Under the pieces are notes generated by a model. The model saw nothing but the letters and a program-made list of their open reading frames with translations, made no database searches and was not told the DNA's origin. A stretch of DNA of 44,568 nt from Nitrospirota bacterium (GTDB lineage: Bacteria; Nitrospirota; Thermodesulfovibrionia; Thermodesulfovibrionales; UBA1546). The first letter of the stretch is position 1. Every line of letters starts with the position of its first letter. The position numbers were made by a program, and so were the translations under genes. This document shows, piece by piece, positions 22,972 through 32,450 of the stretch. The stretch spans positions 1-44,568 of the forward strand of contig JACPZK010000028.1 of assembly GCA_016195565.1 (NCBI GenBank), read 5' to 3'.

Positions 22972-24429
22972 GTGAGCAAAATTAACACTGTGGCAATTAT
23001 CGGCGGTGGTGTGTCGGGATTATCTGCCGGCGGATTACTTTCTCAAAAAGGGATGAGGGTGAAACTCTTTGAAGCCAATGATAAGCTGGGTGGCTGCTGT
23101 GCCAACACTGACATTGATGGGTACACTTTTCACGATGGCGCCCTGTATCTGGCCTTTCCCGGGATCCTGGAGCATGTATTTGAGAGATTAGGCCTTGACC
23201 GATCTTCGCTCCTGCCGTTACGGAAAATAATCACCATGCAGACGACGACTTTACCAGACGGCACCGTTGTGTCTTTCGGCAACGGGCTTGAAGTGACAAT
23301 CAGAAGGAAAGGCGAGGCGAAAGAGGGGCAGCTCCAAAAAGAACTTGACAGCATGCTGAAAAAGTGGGAGCCAGTTCGCCGTCTCTTTGCAGACGATATT
23401 CTTCGCCACCCGTTCTCATGGTCGCGGCTTATTGTAAAGGGGTGGCGTCATCTGCCCAAATTCCGCGGGTCAGTTGCCTCGGAGATAAATAATCTCTTCA
23501 GCGACGGGGCAGTTCGTTCTGCAATGTCAGGCGTGATGCTCTTTTCCGGCATGCCACCTCAGAAAACACCGGTTCTATCCATCTTGGGGCTTGTTGCTAT
23601 GCTTACGGAGGGATTTTACCTGCCTGAGGGAGGCATGGGAAAAATACCCGAAGCACTAAGCCAGTCTTTAATGAATAATGGCGGTGAAATATTCCTCAAT
23701 TCGAAGGCGGACAAAATTATCATCAAGAATGGCCGTGTTCATGGGTTGAAAGTTGATGGGCAAGGTCTGGTTGAGGTTGATGCCGTAATATCAACGGCAA
23801 GCGGTATGGCTACTTTCAGTTCACTCCTGAATGATGAGGATATACCAAATGGTATGCGACGAAAGGTGCAGAGTGCTCCGTTGTCACACAAAGCATTGGT
23901 CATACAGTTGGGACTATCAAACCTTGTAGATGTGCGCAGCCATTCCAACAGCATACTTCCAATGATAGATGACCAATACAAAGTGTTTATGCCAGATGAG
24001 GATGATGTGAAATGGCCTGTTTACACAGTGCCTACGGTTACCATGCCGGAGCTGGCGCCTCGTGGTGGAAGCATCATCGAGGTGTTTCCCCCCATACAAC
24101 AGAATATTCCAGCGGATGATTGGGACACTCAAAAAAAGGAAAGAATAGTCATATCTGCGGTCAGGGCGCTTTCTCGCATACACGACCTTGATATCGCGGT
24201 GAAACGGGTGATAGGTCCAAAGGATTTTCAGGATAGAATGCACCTTTACAAAGGGGCGGTCTACGGATTGTCACCAACCGCTGATCTCCGGGCATATTTC
24301 CCGCACGATTCTCCAATCAGCGGACTATTTCAGGCGGGACAGACCACATATCCAGGTTATGGTGTAAGTTCTGTAGCAATGTCTGGTATTTTAGCGGCAG
24401 AAACAGTGATGAGAACGGAGATGATGTGA
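22972..24429 (+). CDS. CrtI-like NAD(P)/FAD-dependent oxidoreductase
   Basis: A 485-aa flavoenzyme of the phytoene-desaturase/CRTISO-like superfamily. I choose GTG at 22972, which follows AAGGAGG by 8 nt; an ATG at 22885 has no site and lies within the fragment upstream. The dinucleotide-binding motif VAIIGGGVSGLSAGGLLSQKG is at residues 7-27, followed by FEANDKLGGCCAN. HDGALYLAFPGI and FYLPEGGMGKIPEALSQ are typical of this superfamily, and the C-terminal FAD loop is GLFQAGQTTYPGYGVSSVAMSG. No carotenoid gene (crtB, crtE) is near, so the substrate is unknown. It is not clearly part of the ABC operon, being separated by a hairpin. Confidence 0.85.
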   Translation: MSKINTVAIIGGGVSGLSAGGLLSQKGMRVKLFEANDKLGGCCANTDIDGYTFHDGALYLAFPGILEHVFERLGLDRSSLLPLRKIITMQTTTLPDGTVVSFGNGLEVTIRRKGEAKEGQLQKELDSMLKKWEPVRRLFADDILRHPFSWSRLIVKGWRHLPKFRGSVASEINNLFSDGAVRSAMSGVMLFSGMPPQKTPVLSILGLVAMLTEGFYLPEGGMGKIPEALSQSLMNNGGEIFLNSKADKIIIKNGRVHGLKVDGQGLVEVDAVISTASGMATFSSLLNDEDIPNGMRRKVQSAPLSHKALVIQLGLSNLVDVRSHSNSILPMIDDQYKVFMPDEDDVKWPVYTVPTVTMPELAPRGGSIIEVFPPIQQNIPADDWDTQKKERIVISAVRALSRIHDLDIAVKRVIGPKDFQDRMHLYKGAVYGLSPTADLRAYFPHDSPISGLFQAGQTTYPGYGVSSVAMSGILAAETVMRTEMM

Positions 24430-24493
24430 CCCAAGTCGCGTCTATTGATGAGATGCAGAACCGCAGCGGCGAGTGACTTGGAGGAATGATATT

Positions 24494-24703
24494 TTACGCA
24501 TCCTTGATGTCCGGCCTTGGGTAAAGCCCCGCCGCCTTGAGGATATCTGCAATTGCGGTTTCCCATTCAATGGCCTGGATATGCACACCCTTTACGCTGG
24601 GGGTCTCAAGGACCTGATGGATGAGCTCTACAGTTATCTTTATCCCTTCGGCCTCCTGCAGTTCACGCGCCCTTTCAATGCTTTTATAAAGTTCGCCTGC
24701 TAT
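24494..24703 (-). pseudogene. C-terminal remnant of a methylenetetrahydrofolate reductase (metF) gene
   Basis: An open frame without a start codon, from a stop at 24704 to TAA at 24494. The translation includes ELYKSIERARELQEAEGIK, VELIHQVLETPSVKGVHIQ, then AIEWETAIADILKAAGLYPR, which matches the C-terminal end of MetF-type reductases (GVH-MAIxWE and a closing aglLPRP). About 70 residues remain out of roughly 290, and the catalytic N-terminal part is absent. It lies between the FAD oxidoreductase and the threonine deaminase, opposite to both. Confidence 0.7.
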
Positions 24704-24756
24704 TTATGTATGAACCCCAAGCCGCCGCATGTTTAATAATACAGGCTATGTTTTTT

Positions 24757-24792
24757 TGAGACAAGCGCCTAATCTGATGATATAATTTACCT
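24757..24792 (+). promoter_or_regulatory. Threonine deaminase promoter (leaderless)
   Basis: A perfect TATAAT at 24781-24786 ends 6 nt before the ATG, with a GAGACA/TTGAGA-type -35 17-19 bp upstream. No ribosome site exists, so the transcript is expected to start at or next to the ATG. Confidence 0.6.
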
Positions 24793-25980
24793 ATGGTTAA
24801 TCTGAAGGACCTTCAGGGTGCCCTTAAGAATATTCAGCCTTTCATCCACAAGACTCCTCTAATCTTTTCGAATTCATTCAGCAAACTTATTGACGCGGAG
24901 GTTTATCTTAAGGCGGAAAACCTTCAGAAGACAGGATCTTTTAAGGTGAGAGGCGCGTTCAATAAACTGACCGGCATCAAGGGCGGCAAGGTGATAACTG
25001 CGTCAATGGGCAATCATGCTCAGGGTGTTGCGTTTGCTGCAAATGCCCTCGGAATTCACGCCAAGATAGTCATGCCGGTAACATCTCCCATAGTAAAGCA
25101 GGAGGCGACAAAAAGCTATGGAGCAGAGGTTGTCCTTCACGGAGAAACTTTTAGCGACGCATTAGTCCATGCGCTTTCACAGAAAGATTATACGTTTATA
25201 CATGCTTTTGATGATGAAAAGGTCATTGCAGGGCAGGGGACTGTCGGCATTGAGATTATAGAGGATTTAAAAGACATAGATTTTGTAATTATTCCTGTCG
25301 GAGGAGGCGGGCTTATCTCAGGCATAGCTGCTGCTGTTAAGGCATTGTCCCCACAAACAAGGATTATAGGCGTCCAGACAGAATCCGCAACATCAGCGTA
25401 TGATTCGTTCAAGAGCAAAAAAATATCTGACAAGCTGCCCTCGCCAACACTCGCTGATGGAATCGCTGTAGGAAGGATAGGAGAAAAGGCATTTGAGATA
25501 ATGAATAAATATGTTGATGAAGTGCTCCTCGTGAAAGAAGACTCAATTGCAATGGCAATACTGCTCTTTCTTGAACGGAAAAAACTTGTTGTTGAAGGAG
25601 CAGGCGCAGTGCCATTGGCAGCATTGATAGAAAATAAGGATAAATTTAAAGGCAGGAAAATAGTCCTTGTTGTCAGTGGCGGCAACATAGATTTCACGCT
25701 TATCGACAGGATAATCCACAAAGGGCTTGTATCAAGCGGAAGGATAGGGGTCTTTGAGGTTGTTGTTGATGACATTCCGGGAAGCCTGCATTACGTGACC
25801 GGAGTCATAGCGTCTCACAGGGGCAATGTGCTGAGTGTTGTCCATGACAGGCTTGCAGGCGATCTGTCTGTAGGCAAGACCAAAGTTGTATTCACAGTGG
25901 AGGTAAAAGGCAGGGAGCATCTGGATGAGATACTTTCTGACCTTGAGATAAAAGGGTTCGGAGTGAGAAGATATAAATGA
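24793..25980 (+). CDS. ilvA: Threonine ammonia-lyase (threonine deaminase) with ACT-like tail
   Basis: A 395-aa PLP enzyme making 2-oxobutanoate from threonine, the first step of isoleucine synthesis. The PLP lysine is K51 in KTGSFKVRGAFNK; the glycine-rich phosphate loop is VGGGGLISG, with ASMGNHAQG contacting PLP. The C-terminal 75 residues (IGVFEVVVDDIPGSLHYVTGVIAS...) form one ACT-like regulatory domain, as in short IlvA/TdcB-type enzymes of about 400 aa rather than the 510-aa two-ACT enzyme. The ATG has no Shine-Dalgarno. Neighbours are unrelated, so the gene is probably monocistronic. Confidence 0.93.
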   Translation: MVNLKDLQGALKNIQPFIHKTPLIFSNSFSKLIDAEVYLKAENLQKTGSFKVRGAFNKLTGIKGGKVITASMGNHAQGVAFAANALGIHAKIVMPVTSPIVKQEATKSYGAEVVLHGETFSDALVHALSQKDYTFIHAFDDEKVIAGQGTVGIEIIEDLKDIDFVIIPVGGGGLISGIAAAVKALSPQTRIIGVQTESATSAYDSFKSKKISDKLPSPTLADGIAVGRIGEKAFEIMNKYVDEVLLVKEDSIAMAILLFLERKKLVVEGAGAVPLAALIENKDKFKGRKIVLVVSGGNIDFTLIDRIIHKGLVSSGRIGVFEVVVDDIPGSLHYVTGVIASHRGNVLSVVHDRLAGDLSVGKTKVVFTVEVKGREHLDEILSDLEIKGFGVRRYK

Positions 25981-26114
25981 GCGATTCTTCTCTGCACAGA
26001 CAGAGAATGGGGATTAAGCAGAATATAATAGCTTGAAAAATTTTACAACTGGGATTATCCTATTACTGAGACACAGTGAAACAGGCATGATGCAGAATAA
26101 CTGCTTATGCCGGA

Positions 26115-26120
26115 TATAAT
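26115..26120 (+). promoter_or_regulatory. -10 box (TATAAT) of the TPR membrane protein gene
   Basis: A perfect TATAAT about 32 nt before the ATG, followed by AAGGAG. The -35 region is not clear. Confidence 0.4.
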
Positions 26121-26152
26121 TTAAAAATGCCTTATGGAACAAGGAGACGCTT

Positions 26153-27094
26153 ATGAAAAAGCTTATTTTTATTGTCCTTATGGTTTTTGCCTTATCTGCT
26201 GTATATGACATAAGCTTTGCAGCGGAAAACTCAGAATATTCAAAGGCTCTTAAATATTACAACAGCAAAAAATTCAAAGAGGCTGTTGAGCTTTTAAAAG
26301 AGCAGGAGCAAAAGAATCCAACCCCGTCAGGCTATTACCTGCTTGGCTATTCGCTTTATAAGCTCGGAAAATTTGAAGAGGCTAATGAATACTTTAAAGA
26401 GGCATACCTGCTTGACCCTGATTTTTCGCTTGAAAAAGCCGGGCTGATAAAGAAAACGCCTGAGGCTAAACCTGAAGAGGCAGAAAAGCCGCCTGTCTCT
26501 GAAGCAAAGGAAAAGCAGCCTCAAAAACCTGAAGCTGCAAAAGATGCAAAGGAAAAATCGGCAACTGCCGCTGCGGAAAAGAAACCATCTGCACAAGAGC
26601 CACTGAAAGTTGAGCCGCAAAAAGTCGAGCCGTTAAAACCAATGCAGCCTCCTGCGGGATTCCCAACATTCCCGAAACCCGGGAAGGAAATGCCCGGAGT
26701 TTCTCCTCAGATGTTGACTGCTATGCTTGCAAGTTTCGGAATTGTCATACTTGCAATTGTTGCAATTTGGGTAGTCTATTATCTGCTCTGTCTGTTCCTT
26801 ATCGCCAAAAAACTTGCCATCCCTGCGCCGTGGACAGCATGGATTCCAGTTGTCAACCTTTGGACTATCGTTACCTGTGCAGGAAAACCATGGTGGTGGA
26901 TATTCCTTCTGTTCATCCCGCTCGCAAATTTTTTAATATACATATACCTCTGGATGTGCATATCGGAGAACCGCGGCAAAAGCAAGTGGTTAGGGCTCTT
27001 ATTACTTATACCGCCTGCTGACCTTGTGCTTTACGGCATACTCGCATTTTCAAAGGGAGCGGAAAAGACAGGCATGATTGAAGACATGCCATAG
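26153..27094 (+). CDS. TPR-containing membrane protein with a C-terminal DUF5684-like domain
   Basis: A 313-aa protein. A signal peptide (residues 1-24, ending SFA-AEN) is followed by about two TPR units (YSKALKYYNSKKFKEAVELL, YYLLGYSLYKLGKFEEANEYF), a low-complexity Lys/Glu/Pro linker (about residues 105-185) and three to four hydrophobic helices. IPAPWTAWIPVVNLWTIVTCAGKPWWW is typical of the DUF5684-type membrane domain. The TPR would face the periplasm. Function unknown; it is a possible assembly scaffold. AAGGAG precedes the ATG. Confidence 0.8.
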   Translation: MKKLIFIVLMVFALSAVYDISFAAENSEYSKALKYYNSKKFKEAVELLKEQEQKNPTPSGYYLLGYSLYKLGKFEEANEYFKEAYLLDPDFSLEKAGLIKKTPEAKPEEAEKPPVSEAKEKQPQKPEAAKDAKEKSATAAAEKKPSAQEPLKVEPQKVEPLKPMQPPAGFPTFPKPGKEMPGVSPQMLTAMLASFGIVILAIVAIWVVYYLLCLFLIAKKLAIPAPWTAWIPVVNLWTIVTCAGKPWWWIFLLFIPLANFLIYIYLWMCISENRGKSKWLGLLLLIPPADLVLYGILAFSKGAEKTGMIEDMP

Positions 27095-27143
27095 TAAGAG
27101 TCAACCCCCTGAGCAGTAATAGTTAGAAATTATAAGCATCGTT

Positions 27144-27176
27144 CATGCTGCCTGTTGGTCAAAGACAGGCAGCATG
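27144..27176. repeat. Perfect 12-bp hairpin after the TPR membrane gene
   Basis: CATGCTGCCTGT and ACAGGCAGCATG around a 9-nt loop, in the 189-bp gap before smc. No T-run follows, so termination by it alone is not expected. It may be a repeat unit. Confidence 0.6.
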
Positions 27177-27227
27177 CATATTCAGAAATAACAGCCCGAT
27201 TTTACATTTGCCGCTCAAATAATAGGC

Positions 27228-27256
27228 TTGTCAGGAACATATTCTTAGGTTATACT
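27228..27256 (+). promoter_or_regulatory. smc operon promoter
   Basis: TTGTCA (27228-27233), exactly 17 bp, TATACT (27251-27256). The leader would be about 21 nt. There is no Shine-Dalgarno before the smc ATG. Confidence 0.6.
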
Positions 27257-27283
27257 ACATAAAATTCGCTGCTAAATTTTCTT

Positions 27284-30200
27284 ATGCGTATAGAAAAAAT
27301 CGAACTCATAGGTTTCAAGTCTTTCTCCGAAAGAACTGCGTTTAATCTCCATCCCGGGATTACGTGCATAGTCGGGCCCAACGGCTGCGGGAAGAGCAAT
27401 GTGGTGGATGCATTCCGCTGGGCCTTGGGCGAGCAGAGCGCAAAGAGCCTGAGGGGCGAAAAGATGGAGGAAGTGATATTCAACGGCTCTTCAACAAAAA
27501 AACCCAAAGGGATGGCAGAGGTAACGCTTGTTGTGTCAGGCATGGGAGACCCCACGCAGGACAATGGCAAGGACCCCCAGAACTTCACATCTGTTACAAG
27601 AAGGCTCTACAGATCCGGCGAAAGCGAGTATATGGCAAACAAATCCGTATGCCGGCTTAAAGACATAAAAGACCTGTTCCTCGACACAGGCCTGGAAGTG
27701 AAAAGTTACTCCATACTTGAACAGGACAGGATAGCAGCCATACTCAATTCCAAACCGCAGGACAGAAGGTTCATCATAGAGGAAGTAGCCGGCGTAATGA
27801 AATACAAAGTCAGGAAGACAGAGGCTCAGAATAAGCTTGAGGCGTCAAGATTAAACCTGCAGAGGATAAACGATATAGTCACAGAGGTGAAAAGGCAGAT
27901 AAATGCGCTTGACAGGCAGGCCAAAAAGGCGGAGCGGTATAAAAAACTTTCGGCGGAGATGAGGACCATAGAACTCAAGCTTGCAAAGAGAGACCATCAG
28001 GCGTTAAGGGAATCTCTTGAGAGGATACTTGCAGAATATACTGCGCTTAAAGAGAATGAAGCCCTGAAGAAGGTTGAACTCACAAAGATTGAAAACATTT
28101 CAGAAACAAACCGGCTTGGCATTTTTGAAAAAGAAAAAGCCCTTGAAATAATACAGCAGGAATTCAGAGATGCGGAGAAGGCAATAGCGGAAACCGAAAG
28201 AGTAATCGCTGTGCTGAATACGGACAGGGACCATCTGAAAGAATATCTGGCAAAACTCTTTACTCAGAGAGAAGAGTTTGAAACTAAGAGAAATGAGTTG
28301 TCGGAAAAACTTGGCGAGCTGAACGGAACAGAGGCAAGACTTTCCGGTGATATGGAAGGACTTAAAGAGGAACTAAGGCTGAAAAATGAGCTTATTGAGT
28401 CGGTGGAAAACGAACTCTCGGAAAAAGAAAGCTCTGTAGATTCAAAGCGCAGAAATGTATTCAGCGCATCAGAGGAACTGAGCGCTCTCAGAAACGAGAC
28501 AGGCAGGATGCAGACGTCTCTTGAGGCTCTGGAGCGTAAAGAAGCTTTGCTTATAAAAGACGCTGAGGATTCAAAGAAAGTTTTAGGCGAGATTGATTTA
28601 TCAATCAGGGACGTGGAGGGTTCGCTCAGAGACAGAAACTCCGAGGCCCTTCTGCTCAGTGAAAAGAAGAGCGTCTATACCTCAGCGGTTTCCTCTCTAA
28701 GGGAGAAGATTGAACATCTCAGGGATGAGCTGTCAAAAACAAAAGAAGACCTTGCATCAAACATATCCCGCATGGGTTCCTTGAAGGAACTCGTGCTTGA
28801 TGCGCCTACCCGCGAAATACTTCAGGAAGGGTCTAATCTCCATATTGTCACTTCGCTGTCGGATATACTCAATGTTGACTCAGAATATGAAAAGGCAGTT
28901 GAAAACGCCCTCTCAGAAAAAATAAATTCGCTTATACTCAAAACCCTTGCTGATATTGAAACCGCTGTTTCCACATTAAAGACAAAAGGCAGCGGCAGGA
29001 TGTCCTTCATCCCGCTTGATTCCAGAATAATGGATGAGTCGTCTGACGTCCCTGCAGGCATAATCGGAAGGGCAGTAGATTTTGTGAAGGTTGATGCAGA
29101 ATTTGCAGGCATAGCAAAAAATCTTCTAAGAAACATTTTCATTGTAAAAGACCTGAAGACAGCCATTGAACTTCATTCAACATTCAACATTCAACATTCA
29201 ACAGTTTTTGTAACTCTTGACGGTGAGATTGTTGAGCCTTCGGGCGCAGTCATAGGCGGAGAAGGCAGAGGCGTTTTAAAGAGGAAAAGAGAGTTAAGGG
29301 AGATTGAAGAATTAATAGGCCAGAAAACAGATTTAATATCCAGAATGCAGGAAGACATCAACAGGCTCCAGCAGGAACTTTCAGAGAAGGAATCAGGTAT
29401 AAAGGACCTTGAGGCTGCTATTGTTAATGCAGAAAAAGAGATGTCACTTTCAAAGCTTACCTCTGCAAACTATCAGGAAGAAAAAGAGAGGACAGACAGA
29501 AAACTTGCCTATCTTGCAATAGAAGTTGAAGAGATTATCAGGGAAAAGGAATCACTAAAAAGCATGATAGGCGAAAAGGAAAAAGCAATAAGGACGAGAG
29601 AAGCAGAAAAGAGCGCCATAGAAAAAGATATGACAGGCCTTTTGGAAGAGATAATCCAGCAGAAGATGAGATATGAAGAAGACCGTTCGCATATAACAGA
29701 CCTCAGGCTGTCAATAACCGCTCATAAAGAAAAGATAGAGGCGGCGCAGAAAGAGATAGAAACAACAGGCAATGCTCTGGAAGAACTATCGCAGAAGGAC
29801 AATTTACTGACTGAAGAGATGAAGTCTGTTGAGGAGCGCATCTCACAGAGAGAGGCAGAATCCGGAGAAAACGAAGAGAAAATAAAAGGCATGGTTTTAA
29901 ATGCGGACAGGCTTAGGGATGACATATCTGTAAGGAAAGAGGCGCTTGAACAGGAAAACCAGCAGATGCTCTCATATGAGCAGGCAGTTAAGGCGCTCAG
30001 GCATGAGATAGACGCTCTCACATCTAAAGTCTCAAGTCTTGATGTGGAACGGGCAGAGCACAGGCTGAAGATTGAAAACCTTGCTGAAAATATAAGGCAG
30101 AATTACGGGACAGAAATAGATTCGCTTGAGACAGAGCCTATCTTGCCGGAAGACGAAGAGCGGCTGGCTGAACTCAAGCAAAAGATTCAGGAGCTCGGGC

Positions 30201-30793
30201 CGGTAAACCTCGGCACGCTTGAAGAGTATGAAGAATTAACCACAAGGTATGAGTTTCTGTCAAAACAGCAGGAAGACCTCAACAGGTCCATTGCCGAACT
30301 TGAAGAGGCGATAACAAAGATAAACAGCACAACAAGGAAAAAACTCAGAGAGGCATTTGAGGCGCTGAAGGTAAAGTTCTCGGAGGTCTTCCTCTCACTC
30401 TTTGGAGGCGGAAGGGCGGAACTCATTCTTACGGATGAAAATAATATTCTTGAAACAGGCATAGATATAATCGCACAGCCTCCCGGTAAAAAATTGCAGA
30501 ACATAACCCTTCTTTCAGGCGGAGAAAAGGCGCTGACTGCGCTGTCTATTTTATTTGCAAGCTTCCTTATAAAACCGACTCCGCTCTGTATTCTTGATGA
30601 GGCGGATGCTCCGCTGGACGACTCCAATACCGGAAGATTCAGCAGAATGCTGAGAGAACTTTCAAGCAATATCCAGTTCATAGTGATAACGCATAACAGG
30701 GTGACCATGGAGGCATCCGACTACATCTACGGGATAACCATGGAAGAGCCGGGAGTGTCAAAGGTTATCTCAATGCAGCTTGCAGAGGCGTAA
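27284..30793 (+). CDS. smc: Chromosome segregation ATPase SMC
   Basis: A 1169-aa SMC, the normal length for a bacterial homodimeric condensin ATPase. The N-terminal head has Walker A GPNGCGKSNVVDAFRWALG (about residue 32) and the Q-loop region; long coiled coils run about 170-500 and 670-1000. The hinge lies between (SLSDILNVDSEYEKAVENAL...VFVTLDGEIVEPSGAVIGG). The C-terminal head has LLSGGEKALTALSILFA (signature) and Walker B PLCILDEADAPLDDSNT. Four tandem ATTCAAC units sit in the hinge codons. It heads the smc-ruvA-ruvB-ychF run; its stop overlaps the ruvA start (TAATG). Confidence 0.97.
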   Translation: MRIEKIELIGFKSFSERTAFNLHPGITCIVGPNGCGKSNVVDAFRWALGEQSAKSLRGEKMEEVIFNGSSTKKPKGMAEVTLVVSGMGDPTQDNGKDPQNFTSVTRRLYRSGESEYMANKSVCRLKDIKDLFLDTGLEVKSYSILEQDRIAAILNSKPQDRRFIIEEVAGVMKYKVRKTEAQNKLEASRLNLQRINDIVTEVKRQINALDRQAKKAERYKKLSAEMRTIELKLAKRDHQALRESLERILAEYTALKENEALKKVELTKIENISETNRLGIFEKEKALEIIQQEFRDAEKAIAETERVIAVLNTDRDHLKEYLAKLFTQREEFETKRNELSEKLGELNGTEARLSGDMEGLKEELRLKNELIESVENELSEKESSVDSKRRNVFSASEELSALRNETGRMQTSLEALERKEALLIKDAEDSKKVLGEIDLSIRDVEGSLRDRNSEALLLSEKKSVYTSAVSSLREKIEHLRDELSKTKEDLASNISRMGSLKELVLDAPTREILQEGSNLHIVTSLSDILNVDSEYEKAVENALSEKINSLILKTLADIETAVSTLKTKGSGRMSFIPLDSRIMDESSDVPAGIIGRAVDFVKVDAEFAGIAKNLLRNIFIVKDLKTAIELHSTFNIQHSTVFVTLDGEIVEPSGAVIGGEGRGVLKRKRELREIEELIGQKTDLISRMQEDINRLQQELSEKESGIKDLEAAIVNAEKEMSLSKLTSANYQEEKERTDRKLAYLAIEVEEIIREKESLKSMIGEKEKAIRTREAEKSAIEKDMTGLLEEIIQQKMRYEEDRSHITDLRLSITAHKEKIEAAQKEIETTGNALEELSQKDNLLTEEMKSVEERISQREAESGENEEKIKGMVLNADRLRDDISVRKEALEQENQQMLSYEQAVKALRHEIDALTSKVSSLDVERAEHRLKIENLAENIRQNYGTEIDSLETEPILPEDEERLAELKQKIQELGPVNLGTLEEYEELTTRYEFLSKQQEDLNRSIAELEEAITKINSTTRKKLREAFEALKVKFSEVFLSLFGGGRAELILTDENNILETGIDIIAQPPGKKLQNITLLSGGEKALTALSILFASFLIKPTPLCILDEADAPLDDSNTGRFSRMLRELSSNIQFIVITHNRVTMEASDYIYGITMEEPGVSKVISMQLAEA
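29175..29202. repeat. Heptamer tandem repeat ATTCAAC x4 inside the smc hinge
   Basis: Four perfect copies of ATTCAAC (28 bp) encode the LHSTFNIQHST stretch of the SMC hinge. Seven is not a multiple of three, so a gain or loss of one copy would shift the smc frame. Confidence 0.9.
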
Positions 30794-31374
30794 TGATTGG
30801 TTCATTAAGAGGAAAGCTTATTTCAAGAAGGCCCGATAATGTCATCGTGGAAGCCGGCGGCGTGGGTTATCAGGTAAATGTCCCTTTAAGCATACTCTCT
30901 AATCTTCCGGCAGAAGGCAGCACAGTTTTTCTGAATATCTATACTCATGTGCGTGAAGACGCGCTACAGCTATACGGATTTGCAACCGAGGATGAAAAAA
31001 GGATATTCACAACCCTTCTCGGCGTAACAGGCATAGGCCCGAAGATGGCGTTAAACATACTCTCAGGAATATCGCATGATGATTTTATGCGCGCAATTGA
31101 AGAAGAAGATGTGGCCCTCCTGTGCCGGATACCCGGCCTTGGCAAGAAGACAGCGCACAGGTTAATACTTGAACTAAGAGAAAAACTCCCCCGTTTGGGA
31201 AAAGTTAGAGACAAGGTTTTTGAAGACACGCTTTCAGCTCTTGTTAATCTCGGATATAAAAAAGCAGAGGCGATAGAGTCGCTTGAGATGGCTTACAAAA
31301 AAGGGCATAAAGAGATAGAAACTTTAGTCAAAGAATCTTTAAAATATCTTACGGGTAATGCAAATGATTCGTAA
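30793..31374 (+). CDS. ruvA: Holliday junction DNA helicase subunit RuvA
   Basis: A 193-aa RuvA that binds Holliday junctions as a tetramer and loads RuvB. Domain I begins [28 protein letters not shown]; the tandem HhH motifs of domain II are in [21 protein letters not shown] and [23 protein letters not shown]. Domain III (about 145-193), which contacts RuvB, includes [21 protein letters not shown]. The ATG overlaps the smc stop by one base and the gene's 3' end overlaps ruvB, so coupled translation is likely. Confidence 0.96.
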   Translation: MIGSLRGKLISRRPDNVIVEAGGVGYQVNVPLSILSNLPAEGSTVFLNIYTHVREDALQLYGFATEDEKRIFTTLLGVTGIGPKMALNILSGISHDDFMRAIEEEDVALLCRIPGLGKKTAHRLILELREKLPRLGKVRDKVFEDTLSALVNLGYKKAEAIESLEMAYKKGHKEIETLVKESLKYLTGNANDS

Positions 31375-32419
31375 AGACGACTCACCTCAGCGAGTCCCGA
31401 CAAGTCGGGACAATCCCGAAAGGACATTAAATCCCGTCATAAAAGAGGAAGACTTAACCTATGAGCTAAATCTGCGGCCAAAGACATTCAATGATTTTGT
31501 CGGGCAGGAAAAGATAAAAGAAAATCTCGGAGTATTCATCACTGCTGCAAGGCAGAGGAATGAGCCGTTAGACCATGTTCTTTTCTGCGGGCCTCCGGGG
31601 CTTGGAAAGACGACCCTTGCAACGATAATTGCAAATGAGCTTAAAGTCAATATAAGGTCAACATCAGGCCCTGTGCTTGAAAGGCAGGGAGACCTCGCTG
31701 CAATACTTACAAACCTGTCAGACTTTGACATCCTCTTCATAGACGAGATACACCGGCTCCCGAGGATAGTGGAGGAGGTTCTTTATCCAGCAATGGAGGA
31801 TTATCAGCTTGACATAATCATAGGGCAGGGGCCTAATGCAAGGACACTGAAGTTAAGCCTGCCAAAATTTACCTTAATAGGCGCAACAACAAGGACAGGG
31901 CTTCTTACATCCCCCTTAAGAGACAGATTCGGCGTGATAAACAGGCTTGGATTTTATGGGCACTCTGAACTTAAAAAAATCGTGCTGAGGTCTTCAGGGA
32001 TTATCGGCATAGAGATTAAGGATGATGCCGCACTTGAGATTGCACTGCGCTCAAGAGGCACTCCAAGGATTGCAAACAGGCTTTTAAGAAGGATAAGGGA
32101 TTTTGCGCAGGTGAAAGGAGACGGCGCAATTGATATGAAGATAACAAAGGACTCTCTTCTTGCCCTTGATGTTGATGAAAAGGGCCTTGATGACATAGAC
32201 AGGAAACTCCTCTCTACAATTATAGAGAAATTCAGCGGCGGGCCGGTTGGCGTGGATACTCTTTCGGCGGCATTGAGAGAGGATAAAGAGACAATAGAGG
32301 ATGTCTATGAGCCGTATCTCCTGCAGGAAGGGTTCCTTGAAAGAACTCCGAGAGGCAGATTTGCCACAAAGCATGCATACCAGCATCTCGGGATAAACAT
32401 ACCTAAGGGGCTTTTTTAA
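31358..32419 (+). CDS. ruvB: Holliday junction branch migration ATPase RuvB
   Basis: A 353-aa AAA+ motor for branch migration with RuvA. Walker A is [11 protein letters not shown] (about 78), Walker B FIDEIHRL, sensor 1 IGATTRTG and the arginine finger region [10 protein letters not shown]; the C-terminal winged helix ends [16 protein letters not shown]. The first ~25 residues are unusual: codons 13-18 (VPTSRD) lie in the perfect inverted repeat GTCCCGAC-AA-GTCGGGAC before the conserved [22 protein letters not shown]. The start could be at 31358 or at the ATG two codons later (31364); both overlap ruvA. Confidence 0.96.
   Translation: MQMIRKDDSPQRVPTSRDNPERTLNPVIKEEDLTYELNLRPKTFNDFVGQEKIKENLGVFITAARQRNEPLDHVLFCGPPGLGKTTLATIIANELKVNIRSTSGPVLERQGDLAAILTNLSDFDILFIDEIHRLPRIVEEVLYPAMEDYQLDIIIGQGPNARTLKLSLPKFTLIGATTRTGLLTSPLRDRFGVINRLGFYGHSELKKIVLRSSGIIGIEIKDDAALEIALRSRGTPRIANRLLRRIRDFAQVKGDGAIDMKITKDSLLALDVDEKGLDDIDRKLLSTIIEKFSGGPVGVDTLSAALREDKETIEDVYEPYLLQEGFLERTPRGRFATKHAYQHLGINIPKGLF
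31394..31411. repeat. Inverted repeat GTCCCGAC / GTCGGGAC inside the ruvB N-terminus
   Basis: A perfect 8-bp inverted repeat with a 2-nt loop, followed by further AATCCCG motifs. Similar GAGTCCCGA/TCGGG sequence appears in the repeat at 39454. It is translated in frame as part of the variable RuvB N-terminus. Confidence 0.7.
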
Positions 32420-32450
32420 GAAGCAACTCCCCAATGAGAAAGGAAATCGG

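Noticed and set aside
22972-24429. FAD oxidoreductase as part of a carotenoid pathway
   Set aside because: No phytoene synthase, prenyl synthase or cyclase gene is nearby, so similarity to CrtI alone is not enough.
24473-24736. 87-codon plus-strand frame as a gene
   Set aside because: It is the complement of the recognisable metF C-terminus and has no ribosome site.
27144-27176. Hairpin as intrinsic terminator
   Set aside because: No T-run follows on either strand.
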